Shown: positions 46,691 through 57,309 of the stretch, in pieces
Layout of the letters: each line of letters opens with the position of its first letter
How positions within the stretch are numbered: the stretch's first letter is position 1
Source of the DNA: Haemonchus contortus
Lineage: Eukaryota > Nematoda > Chromadorea > Rhabditida > Trichostrongylidae
Length of the DNA: 64,000 bases
Assembly: GCA_000469685.2 (NCBI GenBank)
Contig: LS997565.1
Span: forward strand, 40,114,519-40,178,518
Reading direction: 5' to 3'
The notes under the pieces: generated by a model
Seen by the model: only the letters and a program-made list of their open reading frames with translations
What the model was told of the DNA's origin: nothing
Databases searched by the model: none
Position numbers and translations under genes: made by a program

Positions 46691-49180
46691 ATGTGGGCGA
46701 GAAAATCCTTGGTCCTGGTCCTTTCCATCTTGCAGGTATTTACGCATTACCCATTCACTATTATTTTTGGACCAAATATAGACAAGTATATGGGGGGTCG
46801 ATCGAAATGGAGTATGATGAAACAGTACAGTTTGACGCCAATCCGATAGAAACTATTGACGGGTGAAGAAAATCATCTCAAAAGTACAGTTCACGATAGT
46901 TTTGAGGTATCTGGTTGTAGACCTATAATGGATGTAATAGTCTAGCATAAGATGAAAACGCGAAGGTCTTCATCTAGAGAAATATAAGGAAAAGGTCATA
47001 TGGGGGTTGGACGAGAATGTGGCGACAAAAGTTGCATGGAAGGAATATTTGGCCGTGCTGTCAAATATTTCTGTAATTGCGTACAGCTAGCTACAGTAAT
47101 CCAAAAAGTGTAAAATGGCTTTTGAATCAGCTTATGAACTTGCCATAAGTGGTTTTATTCTGCTCTACTATCTGCCTCCAAGATAGTTATTCGGCCAAGA
47201 TTGGTCATAACGTGCAGCGGTAGAATGAAAGAACAGTCTAGATTATAATTTGCACGGCGACGATCAGCTGACTGTATTGTCTTCAAAGCTGCTCCAATGC
47301 GAACGGTGATGAATGGTCAAACTTTTCAGATGCTGAACAGCGATGCTTGTAACATACAACCAATACAATCGCCAAGCCCCTTATAACGCTCCATTTCAAC
47401 CTTCATTCATTTGGTTTCGTCTCATATGCTATATTCGGGGGCTAAAGACTCGTACTATGACATATCTCGTTAACCCCTTGACGTCAATGGCACCCGCCGG
47501 TGGGAGCAACTATAACTGGCGCATGGGACCGTTGCAACCAATGTTGTGTGCCACCATGTTTTTTCCTTTACTTGCACATTTGAAACTTATTTGATATTTT
47601 CATGTCTACTAGCACACCTCATGGTATTTATATTCAACATGGTCCGAGTGGATGTTTTATCGGAGCATATTTATTGAAAGCATATATAGTCTATGGAATA
47701 GCACTGAAAAGGACGGGATACTTTGGCAAGATATGTGTGCGTCCTGGAAGCATGATAGGCAGTTCTTAGAATGCCCTGGTTTGCGATTATGTGAAGTATG
47801 TTGGATGTTATACGAATTTCTACTGCTTACACATTCACCGAAAATCTAACGTACATTGCTTCCAAACCCGAAGTGCAATTCTAAGCCTCAGTTCTGTATA
47901 AGATAAAATAAGACCTGATGCTTCTGTTATGCGAAAATGTTGCCAAGTTCATCAGGTCAGAGAAGGGTAATTCTCATGGGACCATAGCACCTACCGGTGG
48001 GTGCCAGTCGCGCACGAAAGGAAGGGGGCTCAGTCCCATGGACGCGTCACGTCGAAATCGGCGTTGTCGTCAAAGGGTTAAGCGATTTCATAGAGAATCG
48101 AGCCTTCATCCTCTCACAGGCGCTGCCTTAGCCGACCTAATTGGTTTAGAGATGTAGCACCAATCTATCAGACTATGATGAAGCTGATGAAATATGGGCA
48201 ACGTGTTCAGCCTCTGACGGGACTTGAACCGTTCCATGGTCTCTGAGACAAACAAACAAATCGAGCAGTTTCCCTCGCCAAAGTCTCCGATACAGGTCTT
48301 TCCATCTCTGTTAAGGCTTGTGAAGGCTTGGCACATTGATTGAGCTATCAGATATGATGTGAAACCTTTCTTCTTACTTCAATTGAAGAAACTGAAAATG
48401 TAACAATAAAGCAGTCAAATAAGATGTTTACAGGACTGTATGTGATTACTCAAAAAAGTTATAAATATTGGTTTCCCTTCTATAATAGTAAGTAGAAGAT
48501 GAAGGTCTCAGGGATTTCAGCATTGCTGAGGTCAATCAAGGGGTTTGTTTTAGGTCCATCAATCGCGTTCGTGTACATTCACTCAAAAAAGCAGTCCAGA
48601 TTACTCTGATGGTCAGGTAATCTATTCTAATACTTCAACTTCCCTTTACGACTGCTTGAGGGCCTGTTATTTCAACGGAAGCTGCTACTCTGTTCTGTTT
48701 GAGAAGGTACGTTTCAGTACTGTTTTTGCTAGAGTTCGATTAAAGAAAAAAAAACTTTTCATCGACTTGCGTCGTCAACCGCTCTCTAGCCTGGTCTATT
48801 TTGTAGTCCTTCACGAAATCGTTGAGAATCAGGTGGTCGTGGCCATAGATTTACCAACCTACACTGTAGTTTATTTCTGATATTCATAGTACTGTATGTG
48901 TTAATAAAACCCGACTAAAAATAGTGTCGTCAAGCATGCTGCCCGACTGAAATCTAATAGAGCTGAGGTTGAGTAGACCGTTAAAGCACATTATTTTACA
49001 CTTGATTGTTGTGCAACCGCTATCTATATCTTTTTTTAGGGCCAATGTACTGCTTTTGCTGTTACGAACAACTCTGCCTACTATGATCCTCATGACCACA
49101 TTGGTGGGCAATTCTACGTGCTTGAACGAGCTTCTATTCCTGATCCGAAACTGTGTGCACCGGTATCACCTTTGCTCTGA
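46691..49180 (+). CDS. Secreted single PAN/Apple-domain protein, 112 aa, three exons
   Basis: Model: join(46691..46735,48554..48706,49040..49180). Exon 1 encodes MWARKSLVLVLSILQ, a signal peptide, and ends at CAG|GTATTT. Exon 2 follows TTTGTTTTAG, ends at GAG AAG|GTACGT, and carries the first Cys (residue 22) and the core SLYDCLRACYFNGSCYSVLF. Exon 3 follows TTTTTTTAG and ends in DPKLCAPVSPLL and TGA. All junctions are phase 0. The mature part of about 97 residues has six cysteines in the PAN/Apple arrangement (C, CxxxC, C, C, C), so one disulfide-bonded PAN domain of usual length fills it. PAN domains bind protein or carbohydrate; many nematode cuticle, mucin-like and secreted proteins have them. 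An AATAAA follows 23 bases after the stop. Intron 1 (1.8 kb) is enlarged by two transposon-like insertions. A further exon in intron 1 cannot be excluded. Confidence 0.72.
46878..47215 (+). mobile_element. Diverged family A element in intron 1 of the PAN gene
   Basis: The left end AAAGTACAGTTCACGATAGTTTTGAGGT matches the TTAA family, followed by TGGGGGTTGGACGAGAATG and GGAATATTTGGCCG (compare GGTATTCGGACGAG in other copies). The right end is not recognisable, and may extend to about 47460. Confidence 0.5.
47470..48081. mobile_element. piggyBac-like MITE, 612 bp, in intron 1 of the PAN gene
   Basis: It is flanked by TTAA at 47470-47473 and 48078-48081, with inverted ends TTAACCCCTTGACG and CGTCAAAGGGTTAA. 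Sub-terminal parts also mirror each other (GGCACCCGCCGGTGGG with CCTACCGGTGGGTGCC; CGCATGGGACC with GGGACCATAG). TTAA target sites and CCCTTTG-type ends are typical of piggyBac-derived MITEs; no transposase frame is present. Confidence 0.7.
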
Positions 49181-49203
49181 GCTTGCACCTTCTCACAAAG
49201 CTG

Positions 49204-49209
49204 AATAAA
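49204..49209 (+). terminator. Polyadenylation signal of the PAN gene
   Basis: Canonical AATAAA located 23 bases after the stop codon at 49178-49180, a normal distance for a short nematode 3' UTR. Confidence 0.55.
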
Positions 49210-51960
49210 CTGTTGATCCTGCTTTCTGTGATGATTACCCGCACAGGACTCTTATTCAGAGTCGAAAAGGCGGAAGCGTATTCGCTAACTTACACTGTCC
49301 GATGTGAAGTTAAGACTCCGTACTTTCCCCGACAAGTCTCGTACTATTAATGCAATCCAGAAAAAGAAGGGTGGACAGTTCCTAGCCTGGGCTGATGTCA
49401 ACATGGAGTCCGATCACAGGGCAATGTGTGTGTTGCTGTGATGACTGCGCCATTTGCCGCTACACCACCTCCACCACTGGCTACATTATTTAGTTCTTAA
49501 GAGTAATTCTATACAATGATCTTCCCGTGTTTTGGTCATTCAATTTTTTAGTACTGTAATGATGTTATATATACTACTGTAATGGTATTGTAATGCTTTA
49601 GGTGTGTAGATGTGTAATGAATGTTATTTTCATTTAGTTCACTATCCTTCCGTTTCTCTTCGCTCAGGTGTATGTGCCTTGTCTGCCATTTCAACAAATT
49701 CTTTTAACTAACAAAGTGCCGTAAATGTCGCAACCTTCGAAGCCAGCTGACTCTCATGGACATTACAGATGTTGCTGGCAGTTTCGCAGAACACTTTTCT
49801 GAAGCCTGCAACTCGATCATTCGCAAACCAACGTGAACTACCGTAAACTCACACCAATGTTTTTCGTAGAACCTATTTGTTTCAAGCATACCGGAAACGA
49901 AGTGTTGGAAGCAAATTCCATGACTTTCACGGAAAAAGAATAACTGTTGATACCGTAACTGTTGACACCGTACCCTTGATCTTTGACTGCAGATTCACAA
50001 TAGCAGCTTTTTTGAGGATGGTCAAAGTTAAAACCATAATGCGTTTGTGGGACAGTGGACATCAGCCTCGCATCTGGAGTGCACGTGCCATCCGGCTGTC
50101 GTCCGTAAGTTTTCAAAATCCATGTGGTGACGTTGTTTTAGTTTGTTCTGGAGAACAAATCTTCCGATATGTTGGGTATGGGATCCGTTTCGCTTAGGAA
50201 ACAACAACCAGTAGGGTTAGATTCGCTCCTTTTGCCCTGGGAACACACTCTTTATCCCTAGTCCCAAACGTACCACGATTGTGCTTGGCTGAAGAAAAAT
50301 CTAGGACGCTGTCACCAAGGAACACCCAGGGTCATCAAGAACGGAAAGTAGGATGAAAACAAATGAAAAAGATGTGTCCTGTGGTCTTTTTAGGTCTCGA
50401 CCAGCTCCGGCAGGCCATCGTAGCTGGCTCGTCACTCTCCCATCTGGCAGCCTAATTGGTTATTGTGTCGGTCGCAGCTGTCGTTTCCATTCCTGCACTA
50501 TCATCCAACCAGCTGCTCTCAGCCTTTGCTGACACTGAAGCCTTGCAGCCGTTGCCTTTGCTCTCACCGAACTTCGAAAAAGAGAGCTCTTCATCCAGCA
50601 TAACGTCATCTATGTTACCGAAATCTGATGTATCTCTTTACCTAATCCGTCTACTTGCTTGAGTTTTGGAATCAGAACTCCTCACTTCTCAGTCCAACCC
50701 TTGTTGACCTTTATTAAGCAAGAGGTCTGCAGATCTTGTAACTTCTCGAAAAAAAATTTATGTCCTAAAAAGTTTGAATTAAACTTTTCTCAAAATCTGG
50801 CAAATGCTCTAATGCCTTCCGTAGCAGGATCAAAATCGCTTTTCTTGAAAGATCGTACCTTTCGAATAGAACCTCATCGGCAGGACTTTATTTCAGCAGA
50901 TTTTTGAAGAGAACAACTTTGTTGCATAAGTAAGGTTAGCATGATATTCTGCCATATGCTTAGTATTCAGGGGGTATTCAGATACATAGACCACATTTTG
51001 GGCGTCAGAAGACATTTTGAGGAATCCTTCGGATCGTTTTTACTCAATTTCTGAGTGAGCGGCATTCATTCTTTGTAGGAAATGTCCCCATATCCAAAGC
51101 AAAGGACGGTGATTAAATATGCTAAAGCATGGCAGTCAATAAATCTGGAGCGAATTTTAACCATTTCGGATCCCTAAAGACTGTGTTAGAAGATGAGGGA
51201 AAGCATCAGCGAAGTTTCGAAAGTCAGGGTTCGGGTCATGTCTGGATTACGCATGTGAAAAAAAGTCTGCTAGGGTTGCTGCATGTTATTTCAATAACTC
51301 TTCTCTTGGCTTCTTTCTTGTCTGCTCCATTTCCCTTTATAGGCCGTTAATGGTTTTTTCATTAAGTAGGTGAATATACCAGACCAAAGGCACCTGTTTT
51401 CTTAATCCCATGACCCCTCTCGAGCCTACAATGAAACCTGCATGGCTCAATCATTGCTCGAAACGAGCACGCCTATGGGGAACCTTTCCCTAGCTTTTAT
51501 TAACCTCTTTATCTGTAATGATCACGTTGCTGTGAGGAAAAAAGTGGCCTCTCAGGGTGGCGGTACGAGTGTCCGTTTCGAGCAATGGTATGCTGTTACC
51601 ACCCTCATAGGCACTTTTCTCCTTACAGCAGCGTCATTTTCAAGTGTATTGTAATGCTGCCCAAACGTTTGCAGTAATTACTGACCTACCCGTCTGTTTG
51701 CTTAGGAGCTGGTATTTGAAACAATCACTTGCTTTCTCATTCACAACCTACTACAGCTTGCGAAAACACCCATTCGCTCAGACAGCTGGTATGTTTTCAT
51801 AAAGCCGAGAAGGGGATTGTTTTCCCATCAGCTTCATGAATGGCTTCACCTGTTACAGCAGCTTTCCATGTGCTCCATATCAATGATTGCTACAGTTTCT
51901 CTAGGTATTATCTGCGTAGTGTATTAGCCTGCCTTGCGACACTAGCGATATTTTTTTCAG
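49210..51960. other. No confident gene between the PAN gene and 51.96 kb
   Basis: At 50392-50662 a frame after CTTTTTAG is open except for one TAA (LDQLRQAIVAGSSLSHLAA, stop, then about 68 codons). It could be a broken exon. The frame at 51129-51350 starts with ATG and ends hydrophobic but has no splice context. ATTGCTCGAAAC at about 51453 and GTTTCGAGCAAT at about 51577 form a small inverted repeat across another open frame. A SINE head lies at 49385-49475. Confidence 0.35.
49385..49475 (-). repeat. tRNA-like SINE head, minus orientation
   Basis: Reversed family head: GCGCCATTTGCCGCTACACCACCTCC (A-box side) with GGAGTCCGATCACAGG on the body side. Confidence 0.5.
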
Positions 51961-52167
51961 ATTTTTACTAGTTGGTGTTTCGAACACACTTCAACGTTTA
52001 ACATTTTCGCCGCTGATTCCTATAACCTGGGCTCAATGCTTCGAAAGCTGCTTAATGTCCTTCTGATTCAAACAACTTTCGAATACAGGATCCACCTCCG
52101 AATCCAATACCCCCCTCCCGCACCCTTCCACTTCCTTCTTTATCAAATGATGTCTCAAGAAACGTAA
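51961..52167 (+). CDS. Candidate 3'-terminal exon, 68 codons, function unknown
   Basis: A strong acceptor (ATATTTTTTTCAG, ending 51960) opens a frame of 68 codons to TAA at 52165-52167, with an AATAAA overlapping the stop (52166-52171), as would suit a very short 3' UTR. The encoded stretch includes FEYRIHLRIQYPPPAPFHF. No ATG-led upstream exon could be identified and no domain is recognised. The nearby plus-strand genes make a host exon plausible, but the frame could be chance. Confidence 0.3.
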   Translation: MFTSWCFEHTSTFNIFAADSYNLGSMLRKLLNVLLIQTTFEYRIHLRIQYPPPAPFHFLLYQMMSQET

Positions 52168-52755
52168 TAAATTACGGACTAGGTTACGGAAATACCTAGG
52201 TCAGGGTAGAACCTCCTACCATCCATACTCTGCAATCTTTTTCCGACGGATCTTTGCACAGCTCGGGCGAGATTCCCGCTCCAGCACAATATGCTGGCGT
52301 CCCAACTCAGTCCGGCAAGTTTCTGAAATTGGCTAGGAAGGATAGCAGATGTCACAGTAACACCACTGTAACAGGAACCCGAGTGAAGCATATTTGCGCA
52401 CAGCTACCAACAACTGAGCAACGCTTTCTTCCAACGCTGCCACCTGTTCAGTAGACAACTGCTTCCCCTCCTTATATCGTTAGGATGGGGTATCCAGGCC
52501 TGACTTCCACTGAAAAGAAATCTCTCTCAGAAGTGCTCTACATTGAAGGAGCAGGAACTGAAAGGCAGCTATACAGCTGATTTTGGCTATGTACTGAGTT
52601 GATAAAGCACCCAATCTGCGTAGACATCCTGGAAGCCGAGATATCTGTTGGTCTGTTGGCTGGCGCATGGAATACCCAGAAAGATGCAGGTACATTTGAC
52701 ATGCATGGCAGCATTCAGAATCCATTCAGAGCTACATAGATCCCACCCGCTAATA

Positions 52756-53636
52756 TTAGGTTGGAAGGAAAGTCCTGCGACACAATGAAGGTCTTCTTCA
52801 AATCATTTCTGAAATTTTCCAGGCCAATCAATTTTCGGAAATATATTTACCAAAGAGGTCAACAACCTTCTGTTATCCTATGAGTAAATCATTGATGCCT
52901 TTTATCCAGGAATGAGGAAGCTGTGACTCAAAGAAGTAATTGACTGCCGTTTTCAGATCACATTAAGTTACGAATTTTTTTAGCACAACGATATCCTCAA
53001 GAAGGCGGAGCGCATGGTAGATAAAAGGGGCAACACTTGTTGAGTACGACTGATGAACAACCTGGAACCAATTGGAATCGTAGAACCTTTGACGCGTGTT
53101 TAGAGCGAAATTTCGACGTGCGTTGACCCTCCGTAGGGACCTGATTTACGGTTTTGATCGTCCTTCTCTAACCCCGCTGGCCAAATTTCGGGGTTCATAA
53201 GGGTAACCGATAGCTGTGTCCATTTAGTCTGCGTTTAGCAACTCATAGTGGATGGATCCCTCCAACCTCCATTAAATCAAGGGACGATGCTTGCGTTACT
53301 TCAAAAGCTAGTATCTCCTCCAGTGAAGCGATCCAACCGATTGTTGACCGTTGATCGGTGAGCAGTGCCAGCACTGAATAAGTTGCTGATAATTTGAGCT
53401 GCTACACCCGCGTTTTTCCCTTGGGGTGTTCAGAAGAAGGTGATGTTACGAATCGGGTGTTGTCCATTCATTGACCGTAATGCTGCTAAAGCCCACACGC
53501 GTGCCCTTATTTACTCATGTGTTGATTACCTGAGGAATGTCCTACAAGTTCATCACTCTTGCTACCGTGTTCACATTGTTGATACAAATTGTTGACGCTC
53601 CAAATTTTTTGTCGCAGGACTTTCCTTCCAACCCAA
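52756..53636 (-). mobile_element. Mariner relic, 881 bp, with intact inverted ends
   Basis: TTAGGTTGGAAGGAAAGTCC at 52756 is mirrored by GGACTTTCCTTCCAACCCAA ending at 53636, both flanked by TA. Read on the minus strand near 52900-52820, a broken frame gives SQLPHSWIKGIND and, after a stop, QKVVDLFGKYISEN, fitting the mariner C-terminus (x-GI-x-LP-x-RWQKV-x-G-x-Y). The rest of the transposase is disrupted by stops and deletions (normal elements are about 1.3 kb). It lies immediately upstream of the bHLH gene's first recognised exons, probably in an intron or the promoter. Confidence 0.7.
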
Positions 53637-53676
53637 TAGACTTGGGCTTTCACATCAATAAGGATCTTATCTTCAG

Positions 53677-53787
53677 ATTCGAAGCTTTTGAAAGCGAGAA
53701 ATTACTTAATATAGAGAATATTGTTACGAAATACATCACGGACACCTGCCGTTCCCTTCTCAGTGCTTCAGGAGATACTATCAGCAT
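53677..53787 (+). CDS. Possible upstream exon of the bHLH gene
   Basis: TTATCTTCAG ends at 53676; the frame then reads FEAFESEKLLNIENIV... to AT|GTGAAT at 53787, in phase 2, which joins in frame to an acceptor at 54355 and gives SDEHITERVYYK before the Met at 54399. The phase fit supports it. The donor is weak, and no exon further upstream was found. The longer frame from ATG 53537 looks like a signal peptide but crosses the mariner terminal repeat, so I do not use it. Confidence 0.35.
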
Positions 53788-54398
53788 GTGAATGGTCGGA
53801 CAGCTGGACTACAACGTGAATCATTTTTGTGTACCCGAGCGAGAGCTTGTTTACATATTCTGTGAGTCGTTCGGATGCACTCTACCATACGCACATGGAC
53901 AGTCCTCGCTATTTCGCAAGTAGAGAGATAACTTGGGATTATGAAAGGAGTTACGGTATTTGGAGCTTGCTAGTTTCCTCTATTCTTCACAATCGCGGCT
54001 AGAAAATCGTGTTCTGCAATAGTTTGACAATCTTCAGGAAATTCGGCATGATGCATAACTCTCTGTGAATCGTGGTACAACCGTATCCGGCAGCATTACG
54101 AGTGCAATGTTAAAATTGTTTTCAGGAAAATTGCCAAAACTCTGAAAATGCTTCGGCATCGGCTGTTCCCCGCAAGCAGTCTTTCAAAAGAGCCAGCAGA
54201 AAGCGAACCACTCGACCTAACTGTTCCTAAAAGCAGGTGTTCACCTTGAAGATTTTTTTCTCCCCGTTCTTCTGTCAATCAGATTCGAACATTAGATTCA
54301 TATCAAAAAATTTCCGTTAATGTGATGGCTTTTGCTGAAATTGTGCTATTTCCAGGTCCGACGAGCACATAACAGAGCGGGTCTACTATAAGACAGTG

Positions 54399-56534
54399 AT
54401 GGAAGAAAGTGGCAGTCAAATACTGATGAGACTTCTGCAACAGCAATTACTGTTTACGATGTTTTCGCGACCTGAACTCAAAGTAAATCGAGAGCCGGAA
54501 CGTCTTGACACAGGCCAGAGAAAAAAGTCAGAACCTACTGAGCGGAAAGAGAAAAGCGCCGGAAGTAGGCGGAGGTACTGATTAATGCTCATATTGCATA
54601 ACGCTCCTAGTTCCTTATGCTGGAAGAAGTAAAAAAAGATCTCTTGATGTGGAAACGGTAGTTCAGAGAAAAGGTGATTAATGTCTCTCAGGTCTCGAGT
54701 GAACCCACACCAATCGAAGGGGGTTTTCTCGTGGATGCTTCTGTTCAATGCATGGATGGCCACAGCTCCAAAACACGAGTAATATTCCTCCCATTCGGAA
54801 ATATTCCATATTTTTCCCCAGATGCGGAACCCTCCAACTTTTTTGTGAATCTTAAACACAAAACGGATTGGCTCTTCCCACCTAATTTCTTGGACCTGTT
54901 CCCTGGATGAAAATCACTTCAGTCACATCTTGTTCTGATTTATTCCCGAGAACTTCTGTCCGGTCTGTTATTTGGGCAGACAAATTGGCTAGTAACATCG
55001 GCTAAAAAAGGGAAAAAATGATTCTTTCTTATTGATCATGTGGCTCTACACGAACGACAGTTTTCAGCCCTACTGAATTCTTTCAGGTCGGAAGCAAACG
55101 CTCGAGAACGGAATCGTGTACAGCACCTCGGCGACATGTTCGATCGGCTGAAGTCTGTTTTACCCATCGAGCTAGATGTGAAGATCTCCAAACTTGCAAC
55201 TTTAAAGGTGTGTTACCTCTCAAGTTATCTTTCAAAGAGTTATGTCAAAAGCAGCGAAAACAGTATTGAACCACTAGAAGTTGGGTAAATACCATACAGA
55301 AGTGGACCGATTCTAAGTCCAGCGACGGACCTCCGGGTGTTTCGTTTGACGCAAGTTTGAAAAGAAATCTCGTCGTAGTTTCAAAAAAAGCTTTTCTATT
55401 TCTCTTCTTCCTCTTCTTGGCCGACCTAATATGTTTTCAGCTTCAAATTTTTCTGAAGTTTTCCTGAAAATTGTTTAGATCTTCCATGCTGCCAACTGAC
55501 ATGTAACTACATAGTACCCCTCACATCGCTCTAACATGCGACAAGACCTTACTGTCTCTATGAGGAATTCCGTACACACTCATGCTAATTCAAAAGCTTC
55601 CACAGTTGTGACTTGCTTCTCTTTGAACTTCAGAATCGGGCGTCACTGTCGTCACCATCTCTATGAATTGACTGCGATGAGCGTACAGCGTTTCTAAGCA
55701 TACAATTGGAATCAGAGCCATGAAATCACAAAACTGCCGGCGTGTAAAGCAGCCTTCCCTTTTTGGGCATTGTCTCTTCTTGATGATGCCTATTCCGGCG
55801 TCACGTCACTTTTTTCCTAAATTTAGGAGGGCTAACAAGAGTAGATTGCCGTATTGGAAGAATCTCCCGCAAAACAAAACAAGTTCTCTTGCAAAGGTAT
55901 CAGATGGCACCTTGCCAGATGACCATGTAATTGTCAACATAATACATAGAAAGCATAAAACCTTCGATGCAGATCGACCTCGTTTCTGAGATGCCCCCCG
56001 AGTTCAATTTCAATTCAGAATCGTGGTGGCGTTTTTCACTGTGCACATGGTCTACAGAGTGCCTGGACCACTCGATGGGCAAATCAATGCTTTTATCCTC
56101 CCGAAAACTCGATTACCGTTTAGAAGGATCCCTTGCGATGTAAGACTTACTTGGCATGGGCGAGTATCGATCCGGATTCCGACCACAGTGACACGCTGTG
56201 TGGTAGAGCTGCACTTGTCATCACACCACTTCCGCCCCTATCAGTTACGAAATACTTAACGTACCGAAGCGTACACAATACATCAAAAAAATGAGAAGCT
56301 GTACTTGAAAGGATTGCTCATCTGTTTAAAAAACTCATTGTTTATTTTTTGTTCATGTTTGTGTTTCTTCTCGTTATTCACATGCTTATTGGAATCATAT
56401 TACAGATCGCATCCGCTTATATACGTTATTTGGGATGTATATTGGATGCTGAGAACATCTGTCATCTTGTGGAAAGCGAACACTCATTGATGTTATGCAT
56501 TTGTGAAGCACGAAGTTGTCCAAAGAAATTGTGA
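54399..56534 (+). CDS. Basic helix-loop-helix transcription factor, at least 141 aa
   Basis: Model: join(54399..54574,55087..55207,56406..56534). Junctions are AG|GTACTG to TTTCAG|G (phase 2+1) and AAG|GTGTGT to TTACAG|ATC (phase 0). The joined product has a Q/L-rich start (LLQQQLLFTMF), a Lys/Glu-rich linker, then a full bHLH domain at about residues 57-107: basic region RRRSEANARERNRV with the E-box-contacting Glu and Arg, helix 1 QHLGDMFDRLKSVLP, a short loop, helix 2 KISKLATLKIASAYIRYL. A 34-residue tail with cysteines ends at TGA. The domain is interrupted by an intron inside helix 2, at LATLK|IASAYI, and each half alone would be missed. Expected to dimerise (often with an E protein) and bind E-boxes in the nucleus; which nematode HLH gene it matches I cannot say. 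Start at 54399 is the first Met of the exon; 53677-53787 may add more N-terminus. A SINE lies in intron 3. Confidence 0.8.
55985..56250 (-). repeat. tRNA-derived SINE in the last intron of the bHLH gene
   Basis: The reversed tail (GAGATGCCCCCCGAG, TTCAATTCAGAATCGTGGTGGC), GATGGGCAAATCAATGCTTTTATCCTCC, GGCATGGGCGAGTATCGATCC and the reversed head CACTTGTCATCACACCACTTCC match the family. It accounts for a good part of the 1.2 kb intron. Confidence 0.7.
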
Positions 56535-57079
56535 TCATGATAGTTATTTTGTTTCTCTGATCAGATCTTTTCTAGCTGAATTCTTTACTGTGATCTCAAT
56601 AGCGGAATTCTACCTCTACTTCATCTGTCATTCGGATTGCCTATTCCATGTCCCTTTGTGCTTCGATGCTGTTACAAAAAATACAAATATAGATTTTAGG
56701 CTTCTACTAAAAAATACGCGAATGATGTTTGTAGTTTTTGTGTAGGTTGACATGAAGACAATGGCAATCGTCTGACAACCAGCTGAGAAAAGCTATGGTA
56801 TGTTAAGGGCCTCAGAAGGCAAGGGGCATCAAAAGGCAAGAACCGCAGGGTCCGTCACCAGTGGGAATCCTGGCACTCCAGTAGGTGTGTGGGTATCAAT
56901 GGTCCGCTATTGTTGATAACAAGAACTGATAACCATTGATCGGTGCTGTCTGGGACCATAGAAGGTAAGATTCATTGGACAGGCTACGCCCTCCCTATCA
57001 ACAGTGGAGCTTTGGCGCTTAGGATGTGGGACAGCGGAATGCGACGGGACATGGATGCTCAGTGACAGGGACTGACGTC
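56535..57079. other. Downstream flank of bHLH gene; nothing assigned
   Basis: No AATAAA is evident in the first 150 bases after the stop codon. No gene or repeat is recognised. Confidence 0.4.
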
Positions 57080-57286
57080 CTATATAGGGCGTAATAGAGC
57101 CTCAAAGATTGTCTCCATTGTATACAACAGCCAGATGTGGCTGTACAGACTGTCTTGCAGCGGCTGCATCATTTGAAATTGAGCACATGTGTTGAACATT
57201 TTAACAGCTGAGATTAACAATACACAACACAATGAAAGAATAATAACAATGAGAACAAACGATAAATGGATCGCAACTTTCGGCAT
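57080..57286 (-). CDS. Candidate small membrane or secreted protein, 68 aa
   Basis: ATG at 57286-57284 opens 68 codons to TAG at 57082-57080. Residues 4-28 (VAIHLSFVLIVIILSLCCVL and following) form one strong hydrophobic segment fit for a signal anchor. The rest is polar with three methionine-rich turns and one more cysteine. CAGTAAGCAG three bases before the ATG could be a trans-splice acceptor. It is convergent with the bHLH gene, about 0.5 kb away, and abuts the MITE at 57310. Family unknown. Confidence 0.33.
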   Translation of the reverse strand: MPKVAIHLSFVLIVIILSLCCVLLISAVKMFNTCAQFQMMQPLQDSLYSHIWLLYTMETIFEALLRPI

Positions 57287-57309
57287 TTTCTGCTTACTGT
57301 AGCCATTAC

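Noticed and set aside
47918..48157. 79-codon plus-strand frame
   Set aside because: It crosses the right end of the piggyBac-like MITE and is repeat-derived.
48200..48250. tRNA-like sequence with a GGTTCAAGTCCCG B box on the minus strand
   Set aside because: The T-arm stem does not pair properly and no acceptor stem or anticodon arm is visible; probably a SINE or tRNA relic.
49838..50197. Overlapping frames of 92 and 106 codons on opposite strands
   Set aside because: A short local DNA duplication (GTTGATACCGTAACTGTTGACACCG) keeps both open; no domain or consistent splice sites.
53537..53791. 84-residue frame with an apparent signal peptide
   Set aside because: Its first part lies in the mariner element including its terminal repeat; only the part from 53677 is considered as exon.
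54416..54859. 147-codon minus-strand frame
   Set aside because: It is antisense to the bHLH exon and flanking intron; the plus-strand reading has phase-matched splice sites and a recognised domain.
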